Counted from the first letter of the stretch, positions 8,381 through 17,448 are shown. The stretch: DNA of 64,000 nt from CAYZZU01 sp964483105 (GCA_964483105.1 CAYZZU010000002.1:61674-125673); one strand, 5' to 3'. The notes: generated by a model not told the origin, from the letters alone. Translations and numbers: made by a program.

Positions 8381-9745
8381 TTACAGCAGCTGATATTTCT
8401 CCATTTTGGTCCTCAATTGCCGGCGAGTGATCCCAAGCCTCTTCGCGGCCCGGGTCTGGTTCCAATTCTCCGACTTCAGTGCCTTGACTACCGCAATCCG
8501 CTCAATCTCCGCGAGGGTCATTCCCGAAAGCTCCAGAAGATCTTTGTCTTCCGGAGGTTGATCCTCCGCTCCCATCGAATTCAAAAGCGTATTTTTCACC
8601 TTTTTGGGCAGATCTTCCAGGACGAGAGTATCCAGCCTTGACAGGACCACACCCCGTTCAATAATGTTTTCCAGTTCCCGGATATTCCCCGGCCATTCAT
8701 ACTGCATCAGCGCCTCCAGGACCACCGGCTCGACTCCTCTGATGAACTTCTGGTTTTCCTCTGAATATTTCTCCAGGAAGTGCTCCACCAGCAGGGGAAT
8801 ATCCTCCTTGCGATCCCTCAGTGTCGGCATTCTGATCTGGATTACGTTCAGGCGGTAAAAAAAATCCTCCCGGAAACGGCCGTTCTCAATCTCCTCTTCC
8901 AGGTCACGATTCGTGGCTGCGATAATCCTGCAATCCGATGAAGTCTGATTTTTCCCTCCAATTCTGAAAAATACCCTCTCCTGCAGAAAACGAAGAAGCT
9001 TGATCTGCATGGAAAGAGCCATCTCCCCGATCTCATCCAGGAACAAGGTCCCCTGGTCCGCCATCTCCACCTTTCCGGTTTCACGGGAAACGGCACCGGT
9101 GAAGGCACCGCTCTCATGGCCGAATAACTCGTTTTCAATCAACTCCGCAGGAATGGCGGCGCAGTTGATTGCGATAAATGGGAATTCCCTGCGCGGAGAA
9201 GCCGAATGAATCGCACGGGCCACCAGTTCTTTACCCGTCCCCGATTCCCCGGTGATCAGGACATTCGCGCGGCTTGAACTCACAACCTGGATTGTGGAAA
9301 TCACTTCATTGATCGCAGAACTTCTCCCGATAATCCCGAATCGTTCCTGGGATTTTTCTTCCACCTCCGGGGTTCTTCTTCCCTGGGCCTTTAATAAGGT
9401 ATGCCGGATAATGGCCATCATCTCATCCATATCCACCGGTTTGGTCAAATAATTGGAAGCGCCGTTTTTTATGGCTTCCACGGCATTGTCGATACTGCCG
9501 AAGGCCGTGATTACAATCACCGGAAGAAAGGCCTGCTTCCGTTTGATCCATTGAAGAAGACTCAAACCGGACTGTCCGGGTAAGCGCATATCGGTGAGAA
9601 CCAGGTCCATGTTGAGTTCGCTGACTTTGGAGACCGCTTCTTCATAATTCCGGGCGGTCTCCACCGAAAATCCCTCTTTTCTCAGGTAGTTGGAAAGGAC
9701 CTTCCGAATATTCCGTTCATCATCCACAACCAGAATCTTCTGCAT
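8381..9745 (-). CDS. NtrC-family sigma-54 dependent response regulator
   Basis: 454 residues. Receiver domain at 1-120 with Asp52 (LVLTDMRLPG), AAA+ domain at about 140-375 with Walker A GESGTGKE (166-173) and the sigma-54 contact loop GAFTGA (213-218), and a C-terminal Fis-type helix-turn-helix (NQTRAAKRLGITRRQLRTK). All catalytic elements are intact. It follows its kinase gene by five bases. As the only sigma-54 activator in the window, and lying between two operons with sigma-54 promoters and common palindromes, it is the best candidate for their regulator. Confidence 0.95.
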   Translation of the reverse strand: MQKILVVDDERNIRKVLSNYLRKEGFSVETARNYEEAVSKVSELNMDLVLTDMRLPGQSGLSLLQWIKRKQAFLPVIVITAFGSIDNAVEAIKNGASNYLTKPVDMDEMMAIIRHTLLKAQGRRTPEVEEKSQERFGIIGRSSAINEVISTIQVVSSSRANVLITGESGTGKELVARAIHSASPRREFPFIAINCAAIPAELIENELFGHESGAFTGAVSRETGKVEMADQGTLFLDEIGEMALSMQIKLLRFLQERVFFRIGGKNQTSSDCRIIAATNRDLEEEIENGRFREDFFYRLNVIQIRMPTLRDRKEDIPLLVEHFLEKYSEENQKFIRGVEPVVLEALMQYEWPGNIRELENIIERGVVLSRLDTLVLEDLPKKVKNTLLNSMGAEDQPPEDKDLLELSGMTLAEIERIAVVKALKSENWNQTRAAKRLGITRRQLRTKMEKYQLL

Positions 9746-9750
9746 GGGAT

Positions 9751-11202
9751 TTACGCTCCATTCGATTTCGCGATGGGAAGTTTCACTAAAAACCGCGCGC
9801 CCACTTCCGATTCCTCCAAGTCGACTTCACCGTGCTGGGAAACCAACAGCTTGTAGACTGTGGGAAGTCCCAGTCCCGTACCGTAGAGTTTCGTTGAAAA
9901 AAAGGGCTGGAAAACCTTGTAGTTAATCTCTTCCGGAATACCGGGACCGTCGTCCTGGATACTGGTTTCCACAAAATCTCCCGCCACCTTATATTCGACC
10001 GTGATCGTCCCGCCCTGTTCAATGGCCTGGATGGCGTTCAGAAACAGATTCATGAAGGCCTGTTTCAGGAGGGTGGGATCCGCCATCACCTGGGGAATCC
10101 CGTCTTTTCCCACCTTGATCACGCGAATCCCGGAATCCTCCAGATCAGGATCCAGAAGCTCCACCACCCTCTGTACCACATCGTCTACATGACATGCGAC
10201 AATCACCGGCTCGGGTGTCTTGGCAAACCGGAGAAAATCATCCGACATCATGGTCATCTCCAGGGTCTCTTCCTTAATCACCTCCACGTAATCCCGAACC
10301 TCGGTAAGGCTGTCCGCCTTTTCCAGACCGGAAATCGCCCCCCGGATCGCATACAGACTGTTCCGGGTTTCATGGGCGATCTGAGCCGACATCTGGCCTA
10401 TCGTCGCCATGCAAGTTAGTTTTTCCCGTTCTTCAGACATTTTTTTGTATTCTTTCAGATACTTCCTCAGATTTTCAATCATCCGGGTAAAGGCGTCCCG
10501 CAACTGAAGGCTCTCGTCTTTACACGACATGGAGTTCAGGGAACCATTCTGGGGATAAATCTCCTTGTCAAATCTCTCGATCTCCTGAGAAAGTTCTATG
10601 ATCGGCCGTGTCAACGCCCGCGAAACAATGAAGGCCCCCCCGGTCCCCAGGACAAAGATGAAGAGGGCGAGATAGAGGAGCTGCCGGATTGTCCGACCGA
10701 ACTCCCGGTCGATGCGGGCGCTCTCCGCATTCCAGTCAAAACTCACCTTGAGGGCGCCCAGAAGATCATGGTCGATCTCAACCGGCATCAGAATGTCCGC
10801 CCCGCCTTCCATGGGAGCACAGAACTTCTTCCCCTCGTGCCGCATAAACCCCGCCAGATCGGAATCCACGGCCCCGATTTCCGCGATGGCGTCCGATACA
10901 ACGATCACGGACCTTTTATCGATGATCTTGACCCCACGAACCTCACCGGAGGACTTCAACTGGCGGATCTGCTCCATCAGGAAACCGTAGTCCCTGGAAA
11001 GAAGGGCATCGGAGGCGGTCATCGCGAGTTTCCTCGCGATGCTCCAATGGAATTGATCGAGCTGTTCGATGAGGTTCCTTCTGGCGGTGGACATCACCAT
11101 GACACTGACGGTCAGAAAAATCACCAGGATCAGAACAACAACATAGACCACCCCTTTGGTCTTGATGCTGGTACGCTGATTGAGATTCTGAAACAGCTTC
11201 AT
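9751..11202 (-). CDS. Membrane sensor histidine kinase, partner of the sigma-54 activator
   Basis: 483 residues. TM1 at about 18-37 and TM2 at 173-195 flank a periplasmic region of about 135 residues. This is followed by a HAMP region, HisKA with QIAHETRNSLYAIRG (His277), and HATPase_c with FLNAIQAIEQGG and GTGLGLPTVYKLL. It starts six bases after the binding-protein stop and ends five bases before the regulator, so the three genes are one unit. The periplasmic domain may bind the ligand directly or contact the liganded PhnD-like protein. Confidence 0.93.
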   Translation of the reverse strand: MKLFQNLNQRTSIKTKGVVYVVVLILVIFLTVSVMVMSTARRNLIEQLDQFHWSIARKLAMTASDALLSRDYGFLMEQIRQLKSSGEVRGVKIIDKRSVIVVSDAIAEIGAVDSDLAGFMRHEGKKFCAPMEGGADILMPVEIDHDLLGALKVSFDWNAESARIDREFGRTIRQLLYLALFIFVLGTGGAFIVSRALTRPIIELSQEIERFDKEIYPQNGSLNSMSCKDESLQLRDAFTRMIENLRKYLKEYKKMSEEREKLTCMATIGQMSAQIAHETRNSLYAIRGAISGLEKADSLTEVRDYVEVIKEETLEMTMMSDDFLRFAKTPEPVIVACHVDDVVQRVVELLDPDLEDSGIRVIKVGKDGIPQVMADPTLLKQAFMNLFLNAIQAIEQGGTITVEYKVAGDFVETSIQDDGPGIPEEINYKVFQPFFSTKLYGTGLGLPTVYKLLVSQHGEVDLEESEVGARFLVKLPIAKSNGA

Positions 11203-11208
11203 GGCTGG

Positions 11209-12756
11209 TCAATCATCCCCGGAGGAGCGCTTTTTTCGCGCAAGAATCCTCCGGATCTTTTCTTTCGTGGCATCCGGGACCTCATCCCGGACGGACAGGA
11301 CCCAATCCTTCAGGGGAGGCGTTTTCCCAAGAATGACAATACGCTTCGACTGGAAATCCCTTTTCAACCGCCGGAGGGTATCGAGTGTCAGATACCCGGC
11401 GTCCACCCTCCCCCGGTAGACACACATCAGGACATTCTCACAGGTCTTCAGGTCGACCAGATTCATCGAATCCTGAGAGACCCCATGCTCTTTCAACCAG
11501 CGCGCCTGTGCCAGGTATCCTCCTTCAGAAAGGCGTGAGGGAATTCCTACTTTCTTCCCGTGAAGATCTTCCAGGGATTTCACCTTTCCCGTGGCGGACA
11601 CAATGATCACACCGGCATTCATGTCGGACGGGACAATGGAGAGGAGACCGAGGGACTCTTCATGAGGATCCCGGGAGGTGGAAAAGAGATGCGATTCCTG
11701 GAGAAAAAGATCCCCGCTCCCCTGTTTCTTGATCCGGAGAAAGGCGTCTATGCTCTCCGGTATCCGAAGATGATAATCCACACCCGTCTTCTCACGCAAT
11801 TTCGAAAGCAACGGTTTCAACCGACGGAAAAGATCGGCATCATAAAAGAGAGGTTCCACAAGGAGCGTGTGTTCTCCTTTCCGGATAGGAGGCAGAGCGG
11901 TTCCCCCGTTCAGACTCTCGATGAGTACGCGAACGATGTCGTAGTCACTGTCCCTGGCGTCCGAAAACCCGTCCACCCCCTTGTCGATTCCTCCGATGAC
12001 AGCCTCTTTGTCGGGAGTGTTGTTCAGGTTGAGCATCGCTTCCTTAAACCTCCGGATCAGCTTTTCCCCAACCCCCCTTCGTGCCACAAAAAGATATTGG
12101 GGGATGGGGTCTGAATATCGGAGGATTCTGAGTCCCTTGTCCGGAAGGGACCGTGCCGCCATCTCCGGAACCCCGGTCACATCAAACATCCGGCCCATGA
12201 CGGCCAGGAGGGCGCTTTCATCATTCCCGAGATTGACCACCTCCAGAAAGTCATCCTCGGACAATCCGACCCGTTTCATCATAATTCTGGGGAGAAGTCC
12301 GGAGCCGGGACAATTATACCGTCCGTATACCAGGGTCCGGTCGAAGAGGTCCGCGGTCCGCCGAATCGGTGAATCCCTCCGGACCACCAATACACTTCGA
12401 TACTGATCGCTTCCGTGAATGCGTAATTTGACCAGAGGAACCACAGAAACTGTCCGGCTCAACTCACAGTACAACGTGGGGCAGACGAAGGCAATGTCGA
12501 TTTCCTTCTTCCGGAATAATTTTTTCACGTTGGAATTCTTGCGCGCGACACTCAGCTCAATGGGCCGGCTCAGTTTCCGCTCCATGTACCTTTTGAGGGG
12601 AAGAAAATCCCGGTACATCTGGGACGGCGGCTTCATCGGGATGACGATCATCCGGAGCGGAGGCAGAGAATCCGCCGCCACGGGATTCACAGCCAGGAGG
12701 AAGCCGAAGAAAGCGGCCAGGAAAAATCCCGTAATATGGTAAACTCTCCTGTTCAT
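11209..12756 (-). CDS. Tandem PhnD-like periplasmic binding protein (two-domain sensor component)
   Basis: 515 residues with an N-terminal signal (FLAAFFGFLLAVNPVAA). Two successive PhnD/phosphonate-binding-like domains are visible, about 35-280 and 285-505. Each begins with a beta strand followed by a Phe-Tyr/Arg-Asp-plus-Leu element (MYRDFLPLKRYM; FYDADLFRRLKPLL) and ends in a type II binding-protein fold. No ABC permease or ATPase is nearby. Together with the downstream kinase and regulator this argues for sensing rather than transport. PhnD-like proteins bind oxyanions and small anionic compounds, so a sulfur oxyanion is plausible but not shown. Confidence 0.8.
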   Translation of the reverse strand: MNRRVYHITGFFLAAFFGFLLAVNPVAADSLPPLRMIVIPMKPPSQMYRDFLPLKRYMERKLSRPIELSVARKNSNVKKLFRKKEIDIAFVCPTLYCELSRTVSVVPLVKLRIHGSDQYRSVLVVRRDSPIRRTADLFDRTLVYGRYNCPGSGLLPRIMMKRVGLSEDDFLEVVNLGNDESALLAVMGRMFDVTGVPEMAARSLPDKGLRILRYSDPIPQYLFVARRGVGEKLIRRFKEAMLNLNNTPDKEAVIGGIDKGVDGFSDARDSDYDIVRVLIESLNGGTALPPIRKGEHTLLVEPLFYDADLFRRLKPLLSKLREKTGVDYHLRIPESIDAFLRIKKQGSGDLFLQESHLFSTSRDPHEESLGLLSIVPSDMNAGVIIVSATGKVKSLEDLHGKKVGIPSRLSEGGYLAQARWLKEHGVSQDSMNLVDLKTCENVLMCVYRGRVDAGYLTLDTLRRLKRDFQSKRIVILGKTPPLKDWVLSVRDEVPDATKEKIRRILARKKRSSGDD

Positions 12757-12766
12757 AGACCTATTC

Positions 12767-12810
12767 TAAAAAAAAGGTGTCCCCAAAGTCAATCCGCTTC
12801 AAGGACACCT
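12767..12810 (-). terminator. Rho-independent terminator after soxB
   Basis: On the minus strand AGGTGTCC (12810-12803) pairs with GGACACCT (12782-12775) around a 20-base loop, followed by eight T residues. It starts 26 bases after the soxB stop. Only about ten bases separate its T-tract from the start codon of the PhnD-like gene, leaving no room for an independent promoter after it. Confidence 0.8.
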
Positions 12811-12835
12811 GTATCATGAAGGTGGAAAATCCGGA

Positions 12836-14497
12836 CTATAAGACCAACGTGGGGCGACTCAAACTCACCCGAACCTTTTTCATCTTGCGGACATAATTCA
12901 GAACCACGTCGTAAACCGGCGGCCCCGGTTGCTCCGCCATGGAGGCCCAGCCGGAAAAGGTGAACTGATCATCCGGCTTCACGCTCTTGCCCCGAACCCT
13001 GAGATCGCGGATGCGGTTGCCCATTGCCGCGGACATCTTCACGGTAAAATCAAGTCCCTTGCTTCGTACAATGTCTCCTCCCTGCTGCCTGTAAGGATCG
13101 GGATTATAGAGGTTGTCGGTAATGTCCTCCAGAACGGTCTTCAGCATCTTTCCGCTCATCTTGGCGCTGTACGTGTTGGGGTAGGTCAACGCCGTCTGGG
13201 AGTACACATCCTCCGCGGTCACGGGGCCGGGCAGGACCGTCCGTCCCCACCGGAATCCCGGCGAAAAGGCGAAGTCGACTCCATAATGATCGACCAGCGC
13301 GTCACAGATCAACTCATCGAAGGTGCCGTCCAGGTTTCCACGACGGTAGAGCAGACTTTCGGTTTCACAAACCACCTCATTGAGTTTTTTCCGATAGGGA
13401 CGCCGAATGCTTTCAATCAGTCGCGTCATCTCCGGATCCGGGTCGATCATCTCCGACATCACCGGAATCAACCGATACGAATAATCGACCACCCGTTTCC
13501 CCTTGACTTCCAGATCCAGCCTGGAGAGAAACTTTCCGTAACATCCCGATCCGATCACCAGAGTATTGCCGACAACAATCGGCTTTGGAACCCCGTCATG
13601 CGTATGACCGCCCAGGATCACATCAATCCCCTTGACCCGGCTGACCATTTTCTTGTCCACATCCATCCCGTTATGGGAGAGGACCACGACCAGGTCGACC
13701 TTCTTCGAGCGGACCTCGTTCACAACAGACTGCATGTTATCCTCTTTGATCCCGAAGGACCAGTTCGGAATGAACCGTCTTGGATTCGCGATCGGTGTAT
13801 AGGGGAAGGCCTGGCCGATCAGCCCCACGGAAAGACCGTTCACGGTCTTGATCGTGTAAGGTTTAAAGATGGGGTCCCCCCAGGTGGCATCATGAACATT
13901 TTGTGCCAGCAAGGGAAAGTCCATCATCTTGATCAACTCCTGGACCCTCTCTTCCCCGTAGGTGAATTCCCAGTGTCCGGTGAACGCCTCACACTTCAAC
14001 TGGTTCAGGACCCGGACCATATCCTCGCCCTTCGTCCAGAGGCTCGTCGCGGATCCCTGAAGCGTGTCTCCCGTATCCAGGTAGAGAACCTTCCCGGATC
14101 GTTCCTCCCGAATCCGCTTGATCAGCGTCGCCAGATGGGCATATCCGCCCATCTTCCCGAATTCCTTGGCAAGGGCCACGTAGTCGTCGCTGCTGTAGGC
14201 ATAGGCCTCAAGCGTATCCGGCTTCAGCCCATAATACTTGAGGAACTTTTTACCGGTCAGATGCGGCGGTTTGCCCGCATTCGCGCCAATGCCGATATTG
14301 GCATCCGGCTCACGATAATAGATCGGCACCAGTTGGGCGTGACTATCCGTGGTGTGCAGGATTGTCAGACTCCCTTTCGGCGTAAACTGCATCAGGCTCT
14401 CCGGCTTCAATCCCCGCGCCAGAGCCGCCGGGGGCAGAAAAGCGGAGCCCGCCGCAAGGCCAACCATCTGCATAAAGTCTCGTCTCGTCAAACGCAT
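12836..14497 (-). CDS. soxB: SoxB, periplasmic sulfate thiol esterase
   Basis: 553 residues, usual SoxB length. The start at 14497 follows GGAGAACAATA and begins a Tat signal (TRRDFMQMVG). The dinuclear-manganese metallophosphatase motifs are present: ILHTTDSHAQL, DTGDTLQGS, LSHNGMDVD and GGHTHDG. The C-terminal 5'-nucleotidase-like domain follows. SoxB removes the terminal sulfone of SoxY-bound S-thiosulfonate as sulfate. It is the last gene of soxWXYZAB, with a terminator directly after it. Confidence 0.96.
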   Translation of the reverse strand: MRLTRRDFMQMVGLAAGSAFLPPAALARGLKPESLMQFTPKGSLTILHTTDSHAQLVPIYYREPDANIGIGANAGKPPHLTGKKFLKYYGLKPDTLEAYAYSSDDYVALAKEFGKMGGYAHLATLIKRIREERSGKVLYLDTGDTLQGSATSLWTKGEDMVRVLNQLKCEAFTGHWEFTYGEERVQELIKMMDFPLLAQNVHDATWGDPIFKPYTIKTVNGLSVGLIGQAFPYTPIANPRRFIPNWSFGIKEDNMQSVVNEVRSKKVDLVVVLSHNGMDVDKKMVSRVKGIDVILGGHTHDGVPKPIVVGNTLVIGSGCYGKFLSRLDLEVKGKRVVDYSYRLIPVMSEMIDPDPEMTRLIESIRRPYRKKLNEVVCETESLLYRRGNLDGTFDELICDALVDHYGVDFAFSPGFRWGRTVLPGPVTAEDVYSQTALTYPNTYSAKMSGKMLKTVLEDITDNLYNPDPYRQQGGDIVRSKGLDFTVKMSAAMGNRIRDLRVRGKSVKPDDQFTFSGWASMAEQPGPPVYDVVLNYVRKMKKVRVSLSRPTLVL

Positions 14498-14560
14498 TAT
14501 TGTTCTCCTTCCTTTCAAATTCCCTTTATACATCAACTCCTTGCGGTGGGACCCGTGGCA

Positions 14561-15415
14561 CTACATCCTGAGTCCAGGCACCTGAATCAGATCGCCATTA
14601 TTGATATAGGTCAGGTAAAGCTCCATATTCCGGTAGTCCTCACTCTGATAGGCGAGAGGTTTCGCGCGCATGTTCTTCATGCAGCCCCGGAAACGTCTGT
14701 GGAGCGATCCGGCCTTCCCCCATTTCAAACGATAGGAGGGCCAATGGTCGGTGTGATGCTTGTTATTGGAGATCAGATTCGCCCGAGCTCTGTACCCCGC
14801 ATACTTGACATGGCAGATGGCGCAACTGAAGTTCCACTGCCCCTGACGCTTGTAATAATAGGCCTTCCCCTTTTCGTAAAATGGCCGGGCGGGACCGTCG
14901 ATACTGACCCGGATCGGCATCCCGTTGGAGAGGGATTTGATATACAGGGTCAGGGCCAACTGATCATAGGATTCGTACTTCAACGGTTTGGCGCCCATCG
15001 CCTTTTTCCGGCAGATGTTGATCTGCAGGGGGAGAGTCATAATCCCCTTGATTTCCGCATTATACTTTGGAAAAGTCGTGGCCGCGCCCTTCAGCTTGGC
15101 GGCATCTTTTCCGTGACAACTGGCGCATGACTTTCCCTTGGTACCCGCCACCGTATTGGCGAGCTCCTTGCCGTCATCCAGGAGAAATTCCGCCGGATTC
15201 CCTTCTTCGGCCATCTTCTCCGTCGCGTCTCCGTAATATTCCTTATAACGCTTCTGATACTCCTCGAAGGACATACTCGGTGTAAATTCCTTGATCGTAT
15301 CGCCGGATCGCGTGGCCTCTTTGGTCCCGGCACAGGAATAGAGGATCCCGAAAGCCAGCACCACCACGGCGGATACGACAACTATATTAAACAGGATTGA
15401 TATCTTTTTATGCAT
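14561..15415 (-). CDS. soxA: SoxA, dihaem cytochrome c of the SoxAX complex; probable lipoprotein
   Basis: 284 residues from the ATG at 15415 (GGAGGT nine bases upstream). Two haem motifs are visible, CASCH (97-101) and CAICH (198-202), plus RGCMKNMRA with Cys245, the haem-ligating catalytic Cys that forms the conjugate with SoxY. The signal ends in ILYSCAG, a plausible lipobox with Cys28, which would tether SoxA to a membrane; most described SoxA proteins are soluble. It is followed by soxB 63 bases downstream. Confidence 0.95.
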   Translation of the reverse strand: MHKKISILFNIVVVSAVVVLAFGILYSCAGTKEATRSGDTIKEFTPSMSFEEYQKRYKEYYGDATEKMAEEGNPAEFLLDDGKELANTVAGTKGKSCASCHGKDAAKLKGAATTFPKYNAEIKGIMTLPLQINICRKKAMGAKPLKYESYDQLALTLYIKSLSNGMPIRVSIDGPARPFYEKGKAYYYKRQGQWNFSCAICHVKYAGYRARANLISNNKHHTDHWPSYRLKWGKAGSLHRRFRGCMKNMRAKPLAYQSEDYRNMELYLTYINNGDLIQVPGLRM

Positions 15416-15463
15416 TTTCCCATTACCTCCCACTCAATGGATAGGAATATTCAGACTCACATC

Positions 15464-15799
15464 CTACTGGGGTGTGATCTGCACGGTCTTCTGGTACACA
15501 CCTCCCTTGATATCCTTCCAGACGATTTTCAACGGCGCCGCACGGTCGGCCTTGAGATAGAAGGTCATGAATGGATTGGTGCTTACGGCAATCGTCCAGT
15601 CCGAATGCGTAATCAACTGATCCCCGTAGTAGACACTCACATCATTGATATAATAAGCCGGGATCTTTTTCTTCGTCTTTTTGTTCTTTCTGAACCCGGT
15701 TTCCATGGGATGAGTGATCAACGCCTTCACGGCGATCACCTGGCCTTTTTTCACGCTTCTGGGCAACCTGATCTTGATTTTCCCTACTCCTTTAGGCAT
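15464..15799 (-). CDS. soxZ: SoxZ, partner of the sulfur carrier SoxY
   Basis: 111 residues without an export signal, as expected because SoxZ is exported bound to SoxY. The immunoglobulin-like fold signature is clear (IKIRLP...GQVIAVKALITHPMETG). The start follows AAGGAGAAAGAG. It lies between soxY and soxA in the operon. SoxYZ carries covalently bound sulfur intermediates during thiosulfate oxidation. Confidence 0.95.
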   Translation of the reverse strand: MPKGVGKIKIRLPRSVKKGQVIAVKALITHPMETGFRKNKKTKKKIPAYYINDVSVYYGDQLITHSDWTIAVSTNPFMTFYLKADRAAPLKIVWKDIKGGVYQKTVQITPQ

Positions 15800-15881
15800 C
15801 TCTTTCTCCTTCTCATTCGTCTACGGTTTGTGAATATGTCTTTTGCAGCGGTCTCCCGATCGGAATGAAAATCCGGGATCA

Positions 15882-16406
15882 TCAGCCTCCGCAGCCACCG
15901 ATGGTTACCTTTACGGTCTTCGTGGCCCCGTAAAGTTTCCCCTGGTTGGTCTCCAGAATGGCACGCACCTGAGAGGTTTTCCGCATCTTGATCCGAAGCG
16001 AAAAGGCCGCCCTTCCGTTGGCCGGAGACAACTCCACACTACCGACATAGGGATCATAGTTCTGGTCCACGTAAACGGAGATCTTTTTCACATAGTTTCC
16101 CGCTCCCATCGGGAGGTCCGAGTCGATGCTGATCGGGACCACTCCGCCGTTCTCGGCAATAATCGGTGCCTTCAGGGTCACGTGGGACATGTCGATCTTC
16201 CGGTTCCCGAATGTCTTTCTGATTTCCTCATTGACATCCTTGACCTTGACCGCCTCGGCGTCGCGCGGTGCCATCCAGGAAACAACGCTTTCCTTCCCTG
16301 AGGGGATCACGGAGGTAAGCGCGCCGACGGAAAGAAGAGCAACCGATGCGACACCGGTCTTCCGCAGGAATTCTCTTCTTGAAAGCGTTACATCCTTTCC
16401 TTTCAT
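15882..16406 (-). CDS. soxY: SoxY, periplasmic sulfur carrier
   Basis: 174 residues from the ATG at 16406, preceded by GGAGGAAATT. A Tat signal (SRREFLRKTGVAS) starts the protein, and it ends in GGCGG, the flexible arm whose Cys carries the sulfur substrate. Arm sequence and length are canonical. It is co-transcribed with soxZ. A spacer of about 95 bases separates it from soxX. Confidence 0.97.
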   Translation of the reverse strand: MKGKDVTLSRREFLRKTGVASVALLSVGALTSVIPSGKESVVSWMAPRDAEAVKVKDVNEEIRKTFGNRKIDMSHVTLKAPIIAENGGVVPISIDSDLPMGAGNYVKKISVYVDQNYDPYVGSVELSPANGRAAFSLRIKMRKTSQVRAILETNQGKLYGATKTVKVTIGGCGG

Positions 16407-16501
16407 AATTTCCTCCTTCAACAATGAATAAAATGAAAATGGTTTGATGTTCGTCGTGTCTTCAACCCCGGAAGCAGCCCACGATCATTACTGTTCCATG
16501 G

Positions 16502-16891
16502 TTATTTCTTTTTCAACGAATAGAGATACTCCACCACATCGTCAATCTGTTCGGGAGTCAGAATCTTGTTGGTCCCGAAGGGAGGCATGATGGTATCCGG
16601 ATTGAACTTCCTGGCATCCCGGATCCACTGCGCCACCACCTTACGGTCCGCCTGGGTGTAGCTCTGCATCGCCTCAACCAGATTCGGCCCGATGTCCCCG
16701 GGAGACTCCACTTTGGGAAGGTAATGACAGGAGATACAGTTCCCCTTTTTCCGGGTCTTCATGATCTTCTCCCCTTTTTTCGCATTGCCGGCGCTTGCCT
16801 GGACCGGCATCGCCAACAGCAGGGAGAGAGCAACGAATCCTGCCAAGAACCCAGTCAGCCCCCACAATTCACCCTTTCTCATAACACTCAT
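16502..16891 (-). CDS. soxX: SoxX, monohaem cytochrome c of SoxAX
   Basis: 129 residues from the ATG at 16891, chosen because AAAGGAG lies seven bases upstream; a longer frame to 16945 lacks a ribosome-binding site. A signal peptide of about 34 residues is followed by the haem motif CISCH (52-56) and the distal Met102 in TIMPPFG. SoxX supplies the electron-transfer haem to SoxA in coupling thiosulfate to SoxY. Confidence 0.92.
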   Translation of the reverse strand: MSVMRKGELWGLTGFLAGFVALSLLLAMPVQASAGNAKKGEKIMKTRKKGNCISCHYLPKVESPGDIGPNLVEAMQSYTQADRKVVAQWIRDARKFNPDTIMPPFGTNKILTPEQIDDVVEYLYSLKKK

Positions 16892-16948
16892 AGAACTTCT
16901 CCTTTCCCCGTTGGATTGAAGTTGATAAGACGCTTTCCTGATCATCCC

Positions 16949-17374
16949 CTACAACGCTCCGACCTTGCCATGACATTCCCCCTGAATTTCAGGAATGTAA
17001 CGGCAGACCAAATCCCTGAAGTCTTTCTTGGTGACTGCGCCCGGAATTCTCAGCAGCACCTCTTCTCCCGTGCCGACAAAGATAATGGTCGGCGTCCCAT
17101 ATACCCTGAATTCGCGGGCGACATCCCTTCCCGCCCTTCCGAAGCCGAGCGCCTTTTCCCGTCCGAGTACATTAATCCGGATCATTTCGGCATGCCGGGA
17201 CAGCAACCGTTTCATGTCCGGCTCATGAAGGAGTTCCTCCATCCTGTCACACCAGTGGCATCCGTTCTGATAAAAAAACAGCAATTTCAGATCCGATGCC
17301 GCTGCCCCGGATGTCGCCGGCAAGAAAAAAAGGAGAATCCATATCATGATGAAAGGCGAATATCGATGTTTCAT
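16949..17374 (-). CDS. soxW: SoxW-type periplasmic thioredoxin, first gene of the sox operon
   Basis: 141 residues from the ATG at 17374. The signal peptide is followed by the redox site NGCHWCDRM (Cys39, Cys42) and a cis-Pro loop YGTPTIIFVG. SoxW-like thioredoxins keep the SoxY thiol active. A GTG at 17416 would add 14 residues but would lie upstream of the predicted sigma-54 start (near 17378), so 17374 is preferred. That choice leaves almost no leader and no Shine-Dalgarno sequence, an unusual arrangement shared with other first genes here. Confidence 0.85.
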   Translation of the reverse strand: MKHRYSPFIMIWILLFFLPATSGAAASDLKLLFFYQNGCHWCDRMEELLHEPDMKRLLSRHAEMIRINVLGREKALGFGRAGRDVAREFRVYGTPTIIFVGTGEEVLLRIPGAVTKKDFRDLVCRYIPEIQGECHGKVGAL

Positions 17375-17387
17375 ACAACAGAAAGGT

Positions 17388-17405
17388 ATGCAAAGGCCAT
17401 GCCCA
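17388..17405 (-). promoter_or_regulatory. Sigma-54 promoter of the soxWXYZAB operon
   Basis: The minus strand contains GGGCATGGCCTTTGCATA, with GG at 17403-17402 and GC at 17391-17390, the required ten-base spacing. The match to the GGCACG-N4-TTGCA consensus is close. The expected start is about 17378, four bases before the soxW ATG. Confidence 0.72.
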
Positions 17406-17432
17406 TTATTTTCCACCTATTTTTCATCAAAT

Positions 17433-17448
17433 TGTACATTTCCGAACA
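17433..17448. promoter_or_regulatory. 16-bp TGT-N10-ACA palindrome near the sox promoter
   Basis: Plus strand TGTACATTTCCGAACA. It differs from the yeeE copy by one half-site base. Its centre is about 62 bp upstream of the predicted sox start, closer than typical enhancer sites. Confidence 0.6.

Noticed and set aside
12929..15130. 733-codon plus-strand open frame opposite soxB and soxA
   Set aside because: Antisense shadow over the confidently identified sox genes; low-complexity composition.
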